NCBI GenBank assembly: GCA_028023455.1 | Contig: JAQFVV010000021.1 | Location: 124,001-188,000 of the forward strand | Source: Epiperipatus broadwayi | Lineage: Eukaryota > Onychophora > Udeonychophora > Euonychophora > Peripatidae | Direction of reading: 5' to 3' | DNA length: 64,000 nucleotides | Shown here: positions 35,444-47,099 of the stretch, in pieces | Numbering within the stretch: the stretch's first letter is position 1 | Layout: each line of letters opens with the position of its first letter | Position numbers and translations under genes: made by a program | Notes under the pieces: model-generated | Seen by the model: only the letters and a program-made list of their open reading frames with translations | Told to the model about the DNA's origin: nothing | Database searches by the model: none

Positions 35444-35502
35444 ATCCAAAGCTCCTCACTGATGATGGCTACAAGCCAGAAACTAGTCTGGGGATATTGG
35501 AT
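35444..35502 (+). ncRNA. Hammerhead ribozyme, family 1, copy F (intact)
   Basis: Identical layout to copy D. Stem II loop is UACAA rather than CACAA and the 3' stem I strand is UGGGGA rather than UGAGGA. The change exchanges a U-A pair for a U-G wobble, so pairing is maintained between copies. Predicted cleavage after C at 35,488. Confidence 0.85.
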
Positions 35503-35657
35503 GAGTAGGCATTAGATAGGGATTTTATGCACAAGCCTCCTGGCATTCATTGATTACTCTGGTTGGCACAAGGTGGCAATACTGTATGGGGAGTTTTGCT
35601 TTGTTTATAAACAATTATGTGCTAGTATAAGATAGTGATCATGTGATGCTTAATGGT

Positions 35658-35669
35658 TATAAAGATTAA
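35658..35669 (+). repeat. Right target-site duplication of the HHR composite
   Basis: Exact copy of tataaagattaa at 34,836-34,847. Confidence 0.8.
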
Positions 35670-36750
35670 ATGTAAATTAAGTTTATTTTTATTATAAAAA
35701 TATATAACCTAAAAAATATATAAAGAAAAGGCCCATGAGGTTGCTTCAAAATAACATTCTTGAAAGATTATTTTTAAAATTATTCAAAACAATTTTACAT
35801 TAAAAATTAACAAGACAATCATCATTCAATTTAGAAAATATCCTATATAATGTAATAAAACTACCACATCATGGCGTATCATTAAAATAAAAAAATAATT
35901 TCTTGTACTCTTCTGCTTTGTAGGAAATAGATTTGATACAGCAAGTAAATGATTATCTTACTGCATTGATTTAATAACCTGCAAGATATATTTGATAATC
36001 ATTGTATTATCATAATAAAGGAGAAATTAAGGAAAATATTATTTATATATATATATATTGAAGGGTAAGACCCAATTATTCCAGAAAGAAAAGTAGTAGA
36101 TAGTATTTATGTGTGTGCATATTTGTTTTTTCAGCTATGTATATTTTTTCATTGGAAAATCATTGATAGAATGCAGAATTAAAAATAAACTAGGGAAGAA
36201 GTGAAAGATTTCTGCTAATTTTAGTTATGTAGTAGGAATCAACTTTTGGCTATATATATATGGGCCTATATGCATGTGTGGATGGCCCAACTTAGATGAC
36301 TTCATAAAAACGAAGACGATTAATTAATATTTCAAGGTTTAATTCTGTGTAACTGAAGGTTTTTTTTAATCTATATGTTATTTCTATTTTTTTGTATGTT
36401 AACATTAAAGAAAAAAAAGGAGAGAGAAAGAGAGAGAAAAAAACTCATTAGAAAATGTGCAAAATCAAAAAGACTGCTAATGATTGTATTTAACTACCAA
36501 GCTAATTTTAACTCAGCTGATAATTAATCATAAATTGACAGTTACTAGATAAAAACATTTCAAACCACCCAAGTGAATTGTAGATACCTTCAATCACATT
36601 TTACTATCAAGAGGCTAGTATAATTAAGTGACCAGTGATGAAAGAAGTTGAAATGAGGGCATTATTATTGTTTTTTGGACTGTCACCAACTCATTTCAAA
36701 TATTTTATTGTGGAAAATTTAAAAAGATGTGCAATGCTGAACTCTAGATT
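35670..36750. other. AT-rich DNA, nothing recognised
   Basis: Purine-rich run near 36,410-36,445 (agagagaaagagagag). No genes. Confidence 0.5.
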
Positions 36751-36754
36751 ACTT

Positions 36755-36835
36755 TGTTTGAAGGGCTTCAGAAGCCACCGGTGTCCAGGCACATCTGAAT
36801 GGGAGACCAGAGAAATACATACAGGACTGACCATG
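36755..36835 (+). repeat. 5S rRNA-like fragment (5S-derived SINE head?)
   Basis: The order cttcagaagcca ... gtccaggcacatctgaatgg gagacc ... gaaatac resembles the internal promoter half of 5S rRNA (TCAGAAGC, then GGATGGGAGACC, then GAATACC). SINE3-type elements use such heads. The match is partial and no body family is known to me here. Confidence 0.4.
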
Positions 36836-36879
36836 TAAGAAGTGATGAGTACAATATATACAATGCTCCAAATTAAAAT

Positions 36880-37545
36880 TAAGAAGATTGGGGTTATTGG
36901 AATTGACAGCAAAGTTCTTTTCCACCTCTTCATTAATTAAGTTGAGAATGACTTTGTGGTTTTTTGAAGCTTCCCATGTTGTAACATTAGGCTCACTAAG
37001 GCCTACTTGTGTAATGTTAACTTAAGAAGACTTGTTGATAATTAGTACATTAGGTTGGTTTTTGGAAGGGGAAGCATTTAAATTGGAAGTTACTATGTTA
37101 GTTTTCTCATTTTTATCAAATTTACTGTTAGGATTATTTGATATAATAGAATTATGAGAAGAACTAAAAGAAAATTTATCATTACTATTTCACAAACTTG
37201 GAAAATCCAAATTTCCAATGATCTCCCTAGAGGGTTCTTTCTGGTCCTTATTGTTTTGGAATTTGGATTGTGGGTCCTTTGGCATGTGCTTTTTAAAATG
37301 AGTCATTTTCTCTTTGACTGTATCATCTCTAGATGGTGTGGTTGGTTGTAGGGAAATAGGTGCTGAGTTATCTTGAATTTCAAAAATGGCTTTTTTCTCA
37401 ACTTGTTCCATTGTTGAATCTTTGAAACCATTGTAAGCCACTTCAATATTGAGAAACTTATCTACCCTTGGCTGAGTAGTAGAATAAGGGGTTAAACTTT
37501 TATAAGAAAAAGGTTTCCACTTGGAAAATTCCTGAAAACCACAAG
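36880..37545 (-). pseudogene. Unidentified protein-coding stretch, one frame with two stops
   Basis: One minus-strand frame stays readable for about 220 codons, interrupted only by TGA near 37,188 and TAA near 37,020. It starts after a splice-acceptor-like tttcag at about 37,543. Composition is balanced rather than AT-driven: EFSKWKPFSYKSLTPYSTTQ, VAYNGFKDSTMEQVEKKAIF, FKKHMPKDPQSKFQNNK, EIIGNLDFPSL, NVTTWEASKNHKVILNLINE. It is hydrophilic, rich in N, S, T and K, with no transmembrane segment and no domain I recognise. It could be a decayed exon, a retrocopy or the gag-like ORF1 of an unknown retroelement. The 82-codon part upstream of the TGA is the longest intact piece. Confidence 0.45.
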
Positions 37546-39109
37546 AAATACTGAAAATGTATAGAACCTAAAATTCAATAAAGTTAACTAGATATGCACT
37601 CTAGTGCTATAATGCTAGGTTTTGATGGCAAACACTACCTTGCTAGTAAAAATAAGGTCTGCATTATATATACTCCACAATAGTCAATATACGAATATTA
37701 AAAAGTCAATGTTAGCTATAAGCAGCTTACAGCAGTTTACATCATCCTGAGTAGCATTGAACAATTAAAATTAAACCCCCAAAAAGGTATCATTAAAGTT
37801 ACAACAGATTTATTTTAACGATATATAAAGGATTATTTAAATTTATTATAAGATGACTGTTTTGACTACTTGCTGAAACTAAGCCTTGTTTAAAAATATA
37901 ACACGCAAAATATGAGTTAACCATGCATAAATATAAAGTTTCAATTATTAATTAATTTGATGTAAGTAAATTAAGTATGCACAGAATCATATATACGTAA
38001 AAAAAATTATTATGAATTTTTGGAGACAATATTTTGTGTTTTCATGTAAAAATAAGTGCACTTAAAAAGAGAAAATAATATATTAAAGTTATTAATTGAG
38101 AAAAAAATATCTAATATTTTATTCATATATATATATATTGAGACTTTAGATCTCATTTATTGCATTATCAGTAAGATTTTAATAAATATTTTATTTAATT
38201 AATTAACTCCTTTACTTTTTAAATTAAATTAAATTAAATAGTAATTTTATATGATTAACGAGGATTTCATCTGCTTATTTTTTTATAATTTTAATTAAAA
38301 TTTCTATAAGTAAGTGTTGTATATGAAAAAAAATAAATAACAATTTTTTACTATTTTTGAGTAAAACTAATTAAGAAATTAAAGTAATTACAGCCTTTAT
38401 ATAAAGCTGATACAGGTAGTTATTTAGTAGTAAGTGCATGAGTTTGAACTTTAGAAGTTAAATAACTTCAAAACAGATCACTGTACTTTATAGACCAAAG
38501 CTTTTGTAGGATGAGTACACAGAAAAGATACACTTTTGAAACAACTTTGTACCTACTTCCAAAATTTTCATATCATCTTACATATCCATATGTGCAGCTA
38601 AAAAAGTTAAGATAATAGATTTATAAAAATCTACAAAGCTTTAAATGAATAACTACTCACTAAATCAACCCTAGAACTCTTATCATATATCAAAATTGTT
38701 GTGGAAATTATTTAATATTTTTATGGGAAAATCTATTTTAAATTTGTCAAGAAAGAAAACTAAACACATATATAAGCAAGCAAGTTGAGATCTTATATAA
38801 TGCTAACTTAACAGTCAAAATATTTACAGCACATTTCACAAGTACATTCCTTGCTAGGGTGTGCTGAAATCCAAAAATAAATATTTAAAACCATTACAAA
38901 TTTACTTTTACTGTATTTATACAATAAATTACATGAGTTTTTATTTATTTTCAATTAGAATCTTAAATTATTACATAAAGAAATACAAAAATAGAATAAA
39001 ACATTTACTTTTCAATTATGGATATGTGGATATTGCTGAAAAAGAAAATTTATGCATAAATGTATTTAGCCCCTGGAATATGAAGTAATGTACTATGACC
39101 TTCTTTTTC
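37546..39109. other. AT-rich DNA, nothing recognised
   Basis: No motif. A splice-like context at the right end of the previous feature is the only hint of gene structure. Confidence 0.45.
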
Positions 39110-39560
39110 GGAGTTGGGAATCTCTCAGCCACTTGCCCAGAGAAAGTTATTAGCCACCTTACCTTCCCTTTCCATTTCCCACCTTAAGTTTTTCTCATAT
39201 TCTTCTCTACCCTACTCCATCCCATTTCCACAACATTATCTTAGTCAACTGTATGTTCTTTATATCTGAATCCCCTTATCATTTCTCAAACCCAGCATAA
39301 AAACCAAGAACCCAACTTTCTGTATAATCACTTTTGTTTATATTTATTGTTCCACAACTTTATTATTTATACCCTTTCTTCTTGTAGGCATTTAGTAATG
39401 CATAGGCACTTCTTACATAACTTGCAATTGGAATCACCCATATTTTTCCATTTGTATGTATATTCCCTTGTTGCTAACAATCCTGTTTGAGCCTTAAACA
39501 GTAAATTACTTTCCTTGCTATTATCATAAATTAACTCACATACAATATTCTGACATTTTC
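39110..39560 (-). pseudogene. LINE C-terminal end, second copy
   Basis: Homologous throughout to 130-580 (shared accttaccttccctttcc-like tract, cccagcataaaaaccaa, ttactttccttgctattatc). The minus strand codes the same basic segment and knuckle in broken form. Both copies stop at a similar 3' position near ctctcagcca, consistent with a common LINE 3' region. Confidence 0.65.
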
Positions 39561-40134
39561 TTTTGTTTCACCTGGTGAGAAATTTTGAAAATTCTCAGCT
39601 ATTTACTATTGCATAAAATCTTTACTTTATATTAAAACTTAGTAAGTTGATCTTGATTTTTTTTTAATTTCATTTTATAAGCAAATAATATTCTAAAAAA
39701 TGGCATTTGATCTTTTAGAAACTGACTTGTAAATTATAATAATGTGTCATAAACATTGTCAACTAACTTACTGTAAATAGTCTTTCAGAATTTTTTTTTT
39801 ATATAGTTTTGTCTTTTTTAATGTGAACAAAGAAAGATAGCTTTATGATAAATCCATCAAATTTTGCTTTATAATAATTACCATATTTAAAAAGTTTTTA
39901 ACACCGTATCATTTTTGACAGATGATAGATGCAATTTAAAATGACCGTATTACAAACAATATTGTTATTCTAAGGCATAAATAATTTTCATAACTTCACA
40001 CATACTAATTTTAGAGTTTGCAGTATTTCTTACATACAAATTATCATCAAACATCACACATCTTTAAGAATCATATAAAAAAGCCTAATAACTATATTTC
40101 TTGGGAGTTTGTAAGATGTTCAAGCATCAAATCT
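39561..40134. other. AT-rich DNA, nothing recognised
   Basis: No motif. Confidence 0.5.
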
Positions 40135-40214
40135 GTGAGCACCAGAATGGAACCTGGGACATCCCAACTTCAAGTCAGATGGATGCTCTTCTGCTGTTCC
40201 AAACTGCACAGGGC
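40135..40214 (-). repeat. tRNA-like (SINE head-like) sequence
   Basis: On the minus strand AGCAGAAGAGCATC resembles an A-box and CCCAGGTTCCATTCTGG a T-arm with B-box. The region is distinctly less AT-rich than its surroundings. No clean cloverleaf, so it is likely a SINE relic. Confidence 0.4.
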
Positions 40215-41224
40215 AAAAAACATATAATTAAATGCTATGGTTTAATATTAATCATATGCAAAGATGCAAATAGTGATAACCTTAAACCACAGCACCTGAT
40301 ATACACAGCAGTATTTAAGAAAAGAGTTTATTTGTATCTCTCAGATCAGCCATAATTTTTGCAGGGTTATTTGTACCACGCAGAAAATATATTTTAAACA
40401 AATATGGCCTATGTAAATCTGATTATCTTATATATTTTAAGAATTAAAAAATACATTATTTTTAATTCTTAAATTATTTTAATATAAAGCCATTAGTCTA
40501 TTTATTTATGATATATATATGATAATAAATTGTCACAGGTTATATCCAGTCCTGTATTTAGTCAAAGTATTATTTTAAATGCTAATTACAGTCCTGAAAA
40601 ATAATTAAAATGTACAAATATTTTTGGTAACTATAGATTATAAAATTTAAAAAGCAGGCATGGATTTATAATAATATTAACGAACTTTGATTTTATATTA
40701 TTATTTTATTTAATTTGTTAAATTTTTAATTTTTCTTCCTATAGAATATATGGAAGTGCTTTAATGGAAGATTTCTTTTTTCTGAATTATGTTGCTATCG
40801 CTATATATATATATAATTCTTCGAAAAACAATACAGACATTGATTACTAATTTACATATATATATATATTATACAATACTCTTCATTACAATTTATAATA
40901 AATGTTATTGCTTTCAATTATTTGATGGAAAACTTCATAGATGTGGTTTAGAATTATTTCGATTTTTTCCAACTGTTTGAATTTAAATATAACTTATGTT
41001 TTCATACATTTATAATATATCATGCTATTTTTTTCTTTTTATTTCATTGCTGTCATAAACATGGATAAAGTTTTTTTTATTAAACATGAACAATAACAGT
41101 AGAAAAATAGAGCAGACCAATTTTTTTATTGAACATTTAGTAAATGTCATCAAGATTGTTTTAAGTTTTATGCATGAAGTTTCTATTCAAATAATGAAAA
41201 ATAATAATCTTTTATGATTATGTT
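40215..41224. other. AT-rich DNA with hairpins and TA runs
   Basis: A hairpin at about 40,438-40,471 (aagaattaaaaaat and its inverse). No gene. Confidence 0.5.
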
Positions 41225-41530
41225 CCACTTTAATGCAAATTAGTGAAGGTAATAAACTAATAATTAATAATAATATTTGGCTTAGTGCTTTCGGGGTATA
41301 TTAACTTCCATATTTATAGCCTTTGTCATTAGTGATACAGAGCAGTTGTTTTATATGCAAATCATTTAACTTGACCATTTTTTTTAATTTGTGAAACATG
41401 TATCTCACCTATTGATGGCATTCACGTTCTTGGTGATGAAATATGCTTCCTTTATTTTTCTTTTAGTATCATTTCTCTCAGAGCATACAATCTTGGCATT
41501 GTTGGGTTTAATCCTGTGGCTAGATGCCTT
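41225..41530 (-). pseudogene. PLE 3' end: C-terminal GIY-YIG piece and terminal repeat
   Basis: Minus-strand codons give CSERNDTKRKIKEAYFITKN then VNAINR, matching the conserved RKIKEA(L/Y)FI end of the GIY-YIG domain and closely resembling the 11-15 kb element (CRERHDLKRKIKEALFISRD). Upstream is frame-shifted. Downstream non-coding DNA contains CTAATGA ... GAAAGCACTAAGCC, comparable to the tgaaagcactcagcta region of the large PLE: a probable degenerate hammerhead. Confidence 0.6.
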
Positions 41531-42384
41531 TTATCTATAAAAATATTTGAATCAAAATATATATTAATAGTAATGGCAATTAGAATAAATATAATAAATG
41601 AGCAGCAAAGGAGAAATTTAAGTTTTATTATCATTAATCACTATTTAACATAAAATAGACTGATCACTCTCATTATATATTATAATGGTCAACTAAGACC
41701 ACATGGTGACCCTTTGATATTTGCTATCAGGTAATATTTCAAGGGTACACTCTATTTCTGTATTAACATGATTAAAAAGAATTTATAAATAATATATAAT
41801 TAAAGTGACCAATGCATCACCCTCTATCTACAATACCTGGTTAATCCATGTAGCACATGAGTTATTTTAAATGAAATGTACCATGAAAGTTATAAACTGA
41901 TCAGACAATTGTTTAAATAAATTTAAAAAACAATTTATTTACAAATTTATAACAAAATGGTCAATAAAAGACATTATTTCTCCTATTGATCAATCATGTA
42001 TTCATTAAAACTATTATTTTAAATTATACTTTCTAACTTAAATGAAATTCATTGTTACCTTCTATTATAATGAATCTAATGAAATTTAAACAAACAGTAA
42101 TGACATTTTCTTGATAGTCAAATCTCTGAATTATCATTTATCTAATGTTTCATAACCAGGTATGGACAAACAAATTAAAGACAAATAATACCAATAATAC
42201 TTCCTCTAAAATGTCCAAGATTTATTGTGATTAACTTTAAAATATTCAAGTCCATAATCACAGCTTAAAATATAAAATATAAATATATGATTAAGTAATG
42301 TTGTATGGCTTTAATATATCAAGGATATAATTCCATATGTTGCTGACCCACATAAATATAACTCACTTATTAAATTATCTTATA
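41531..42384. other. AT-rich DNA, nothing recognised
   Basis: No motif. Confidence 0.5.
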
Positions 42385-42520
42385 TATATATAGTGTGCCT
42401 TGAAAAAGACTATAAAAAATAGTCGAAACGTCGGATTCCTTTTTCATGATTATAGTCATAATAAATCAAGTTTTTAAAAAGAAGGAGTTAGTTTGTTTTA
42501 TTTCTATATTATATATATAT
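42385..42520 (+). mobile_element. PLE terminal remnant with degenerate hammerhead
   Basis: ccttgaaaaa-gactat-aaaaa-atagtc-gaaacgtcgg: a perfect six-pair stem II followed by GAAACGUC, the usual 3' half of PLE-type HHRs, but CUGAUGA has decayed to CUUGAAA. It is followed by gttagtttgtttt and a TA run, as in 16,580-16,700. Confidence 0.5.
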
Positions 42521-42521
42521 A

Positions 42522-43073
42522 TGAAAAGAAAGTTACTGTTAACACTAACTGAAATAATTATAGAAACTATACAAACCATTATACAATTACAAATATCCAG
42601 TAACACCCTCTGTTTAAAGATCTATATCTCAATAATATAAAACCTCAAAATGATACCACTTTAAGGTTGTATGCTAAACGATGTTAAATATTGAAATACA
42701 GACCTACTCAAACACAGAGCATGAAATTTTAAATAAGCAAACGATCTTAAATTTGGCTAATAAACTAACAAGTTTACAAAGTTATTAAAGACAAACTAAA
42801 CATTAGATTGTAATCTTTAAACTCCTCCCAAACTATAACTGAAAAGATAGTTACTATTATCACTAACTGAAATAATTATAAAAAGTATACAAACCATTAT
42901 ACAATTACAAATATCCAGTAACACCCTCTGTTTAAAGATCTATATCTCAATAATAGCAAACCTTAAAATGATACCATTTTAAGGTTTGCTATTATTGAGA
43001 TATAGATCTTTAAACAGAGGGCGTTACTGGATATTTGTAATTGTATAATGGTTTGTATACTTTATATAAATAT
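42522..43073. repeat. Three-copy repeat: two direct, one inverted
   Basis: A unit of about 140 bp (gaaaag, then acactaactgaaataa, then ccagtaacaccctctg, then tctatatctcaataat) occurs at 42,522-42,660 and again at 42,839-42,975. The second is followed at once by an inverted copy, making a near-perfect hairpin 42,880-42,970 / 42,975-43,065 with a 4-bp loop. The direct copies are more diverged from each other than the hairpin arms are. Confidence 0.75.
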
Positions 43074-44020
43074 ATATATATATAAAGTAAAGTTTAGGTT
43101 ATCATGTACACCATCACTGTAAATCTTCCTAAACATACTTAACCTACTTATTAACCAATTTGAGTATGCTTTGATTTTATTTTAAGAAAAGTATTCTTAA
43201 GCCCTACTGCAATTCTTGATTATTCTATGTGGCTTTCATATGAAACACTGTTCAATATACTGATAAAAAATTGAACTTTTGTTTTAACTGTTTTCTCTAA
43301 AACTTTTTTTGACAGCCTCTATTGGCTATTTGAATTAAATTTTTAGCGTTTACTTTAATGATTAAACTTTTGTACTGCAATGTATTTCTATAATTTTTAG
43401 CTTATTTCTTAGAACCACAAGTTTATAAATGAAAATTGTTTTTAAAAATAATATTTTTATTTTAAAACTGTAAAAGCAAATAATAAGCTAAAATAAACTG
43501 AACTCCATTTCTAAAATTCAATTAACTTTCTCTAAAACAATCAAATTAGGTTTTAAAATTTAAATTTTCATTTATAATAATTTAAAAATGACTAAATAAT
43601 AACTGCTTCAATGATTATAGAAATAGTTCTTTATTAGCTAATTACAATTTCTTGCTTTATATTATTACATTTCTTTTGATTTGTATTTCTTGAAAACAAA
43701 TATTTTCAAATAAAACATTAATCTAAACACTATTCATAAAGAATAAATATTTTACAAATATGTTGCAAAATTAATTATAAGTATATAAACAGATTAATGA
43801 AAAATATATGATTTTTTTAAAAGTTAATTAAATAAAGATTTCTTAGAAGAACTCTTGCAAGCATTGAAAATAAATACCAATTAATAGCATTTTGGATTTA
43901 GTTCTCTGTACGACCTTGACTTTTTTATTTCATATTTTTAATTAATAAAACAATATATATTAGTTCCCATTTTCACCATCATATAAATGCAGAAATGACA
44001 AATGTAGATATAAGTATGTA
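43074..44020. other. AT-rich DNA, nothing recognised
   Basis: No motif. Confidence 0.5.
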
Positions 44021-44028
44021 TTAAATTA

Positions 44029-45480
44029 GGTACTAGTCTTATAGCTAAAGATGCTGCTCTATGGCGCCGTTTTCACGCTAAAACACATAAAAATGCCGTT
44101 TCCACGGCTGACACATTCGAAACTGCGTTTTCTATAATACAACTTTTTTGTTGTGCTACAGATTGCAGGCTGCTATGTTGCATCACAGTACAGCATGTAT
44201 GTTGCATCACAGCAAATACATTTTTTGAATTAGGACAGTTTATAAAATGATTACGGCTTGGTGAGAGGGTGTGTTTTTTTGAATTGGATGGAAATGTTGT
44301 TTTCATTGGATTTTTTTTTATTTTAAAGTATTGAAATGTTCAGATTTTGTAAAGTAATAATTATCAGACTTTTTACACCATACTGTATTGAATTTTAATT
44401 GGGAAAATGTTGACAAGATATATGTGTAAAGTGAGTTGGAATTAGGTAATGCATCAAGTAATGTACTGTTTGTAACATTCCATGAGACAAACAAGCTTCT
44501 ATCATGTGTATATTTTTGAGGTAAAAAAGAGCAGTAACACAAAAATATCCAGTAAGAAAAGTACAATTATGCATGGTTTTTTTGTAAATTTCATAAAAAG
44601 CATATATTATAAACATAATTAATAAGTAAAGAAGACATTTTTGTTGTTGTTTAAAAAAGTTTTACTTTCTTTCTTTTCTCCAACTATGGTTATACTTTGT
44701 CGAATATAGTTTACGTTTATTGTTATCATTTATTTTATAGATGTTACTAAAAAAAAAAATTTACAAAAATACAATTTTGATATTTTTTATTTTAGCATTA
44801 CAAACAACAGAACACTAAACATAAACCTAAAACTAACCCTAAATCTAACCCTAAAACTAACCCTAAATCTAACCCTAAAACTAACTCTAAAACTAACCCT
44901 AAAACTAACCCTAAACCTAACCCTAAAACTAACCCTAAAACTAACTCTAAACCTAACTGTAACAACTTTTACTTTTTGTTGTCATTCTATTTGAAATAAA
45001 AAATAGTGGTAATATCTGTTTGTCTGTAAAAAAAAAAAAAAAATTAAAACAAAGACTAAAAAAGTAAAAAATAGCGATAACACAATAATATCTGTTTCTC
45101 TGTAGAAATAAAATGTAATAGGAAGACTAAGAAATTTTATTTTTATTCCGATTATGAGTTTTTAAACAACAAGAAAAAAAAAGCTGTAACCCCAGTAAAA
45201 AAATCTCCGATAGAAAATTGATTTTTCTAATAAAGCAAACTAAAAAACACGAATCAAATTGTAATTTTTTTATTTTATTCTACATTTATTATTATCATTT
45301 AATTTGTATACGTTAATAAAAATAATATTTAAAAAAGACGATTTTCTTTTGTTTTTATTTTCGCATTACAAAAAACACATCAAAATGATTATAATTAACA
45401 GCCTGGGAATTATCATATTTTATAGTTTTAGCATGAAAACGGTGCCATTGAACGACGTCTTTATCTATAAGACAAGCACC
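44029..45480. mobile_element. 1.45-kb TIR element of unknown superfamily carrying a telomere-like array
   Basis: The terminal 54 bp at each end are inverted copies at about 80% identity (gtcttatag, taaag, then tggc(g/a)ccgttttca). Flanking 8-bp direct repeats ttaaatta (44,021-44,028) and ttaaatga (45,481-45,488) agree at 7 of 8. An 8-bp duplication fits hAT or MULE-like transposition, but TIRs this long favour the latter. No transposase frame visible; short frames inside lack motifs. A 12-bp minisatellite sits in the centre. Confidence 0.6.
44834..44964. repeat. Telomere-like 12-bp minisatellite (aaccctaaaact)n
   Basis: About eleven units of aaccctaaa(a/t/c)ct. Half of each unit is the animal telomere word CCCTAA; the other half is a variant (aaaact). 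Some units have aactct. It lies inside the TIR element rather than at a chromosome end. Confidence 0.85.
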
Positions 45481-45488
45481 TTAAATGA

Positions 45489-47099
45489 AATAATTTTATG
45501 GATTGTTATTGTAATAAAGAATACAAATAAAGAGATTATATCCATGTAAACAGAGATGACTTTTACCTTTTCATGTTGCCAGGAAACTATCAATTACTAC
45601 TTATTGACAATTTCCCTGAGGCTATAAAAGTTTCTCTATTAACTCATAGTAGCTCTTTTGTTGTGTATATATATATATATATATTGTACCGGTCGAAAAA
45701 CCTCCACCACCTAAATTGCAAGTCAGATCCAAACACAGCTGAACCAAACTAAATTCAAATCCAACTCACCAGCTCAGATCAATGGATGATCCAAATCAAC
45801 GGCACAGTGCTATGCGCCAAGGAACTAGCTCAATGGTTGGTGAGGATTAGAGACCCCTGAACTGACACTAATATTGGATAATAAATTGACTAAAGATAAT
45901 TTTAAATCGAGTCATATGTATATGTTCGGGTTTCCAACACAGACAGCAAGTATTAACATTAAAATAATTATTGAATAAAAAAATTAAGAAACCAAGTGTG
46001 TTTATAAACATTTTAATAATATTAGTAATGGTTTTGTTCAATTTTAAATGATGATTATATTGATCACCTCCAGCCTTAAACAGAGTCTATAATTATAATA
46101 ATAATGGCAGTTCCTATTATATGCCAACAAGTATAATATAAAATTATGGAACTCTATCTATCTATGCTCCCAACAAGAAAATAAAGGCAGATAAAGGTAT
46201 TCAGTAGTAAAGGAAATTATGATTCTTATTTTATACAGAAGAATGTGACATTTATTTTCACATTCGCAAATCTATTCATGAAGAGCAAGATACGTATTTA
46301 GGGCATAACTTTAACCTTTATTACAAAACTTATTTAATTTGAGATAACTGAGAATTTGTTCAACTTTAATTGAAATCCCTTCATCACGAATTACGAGCAT
46401 AAGAGCGGGCTTTACTGGAACAGAAAGGTAACGGTGCTGATGAATTATGAGCTATAAATGAAAAGGAAAGATAATCACTGGTCAGTGGTTTAAGTAGTAT
46501 GGCGGCTTGTATTTGATAAGTCTTACTGCCCTTTAAGGAGATGTGAACATGGGGTAAACCAGGCCGAGTTATAACTACGAACCTTTGGTGTTCCGAATAT
46601 AATATAAGCGAGGGAGGAAGTGCTTTCTTCCACTATAATTTAAAATAACAGTAATATTACCACCGACAAGCCTATAGAGTGGAAGATTGCCCTATGTCAG
46701 CAATGTTCGAAGATGATGACTTGATAGTCACCGTTTGAATAATAAAACCCAATTTATTATAGAATGTTCTACTTGATACTACGTGATAACTTGATCAAAT
46801 TAATTAAAGTCATTCAAGCTTGTAACTAAAACTATTTTAAAAATTTATAAAATTATATAAGTTATGCCTCAAACATTGTGCCCTCCCTGAATCTTAATAG
46901 GAAGTAACAGAAATTAAATTAGAATATATTTATTTGATTCCTTTATTGGCCCTTTTGCAAAAAAAAGAAAAATGTTAACATTATATATGAATAAATACGC
47001 ATTGGTGAATACAAGAAAATAGCTGGGGCATAGATTAGAAATGGAGCTAATAATTTATTATTAGCCAATTATAAAAATAGTAAACATTTAATAATTTCT
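45489..47099. other. Less AT-rich block, no gene recognised
   Basis: Composition rises from about 45,690 (tgtaccggtcgaaaaacctc) and stays higher until about 50,300. Words such as agatgtgaacatggggtaaa and gcgagggaggaagtgc stand out. I could not assign them to a gene or element. Confidence 0.45.

Larger units (their letters stand above)
34848..35657. mobile_element. HHR family-1 composite: direct plus inverted copies with 12-bp TSD
   Basis: A full minus-strand unit (34,848-35,301, 454 bp) with hammerhead D is followed by a partial minus-strand unit that stops inside ribozyme stem II at about 35,436. A plus-strand unit with hammerhead F then follows, and its 3' part mirrors the left side back to 35,248. 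The palindrome spans 35,248-35,657. Exact 12-bp duplications on both sides show that the whole composite inserted in one event. No coding potential. The direct HHR-to-HHR period of 454 bp corresponds to the expected monomer RNA. Confidence 0.8.

Noticed and set aside
40018-40355. Two overlapping plus-strand frames
   Set aside because: They cross the tRNA-like SINE relic at 40,135-40,214 on the other strand.
44073-44306. Minus-strand frames inside the TIR element (44,073-44,616)
   Set aside because: No transposase motif such as DDE or a zinc finger; composition follows the AT content.
46436-46470. CTGATGA followed by a weak stem and GAAAA
   Set aside because: Stem II has at most three pairs and there is no stem I; a chance match.
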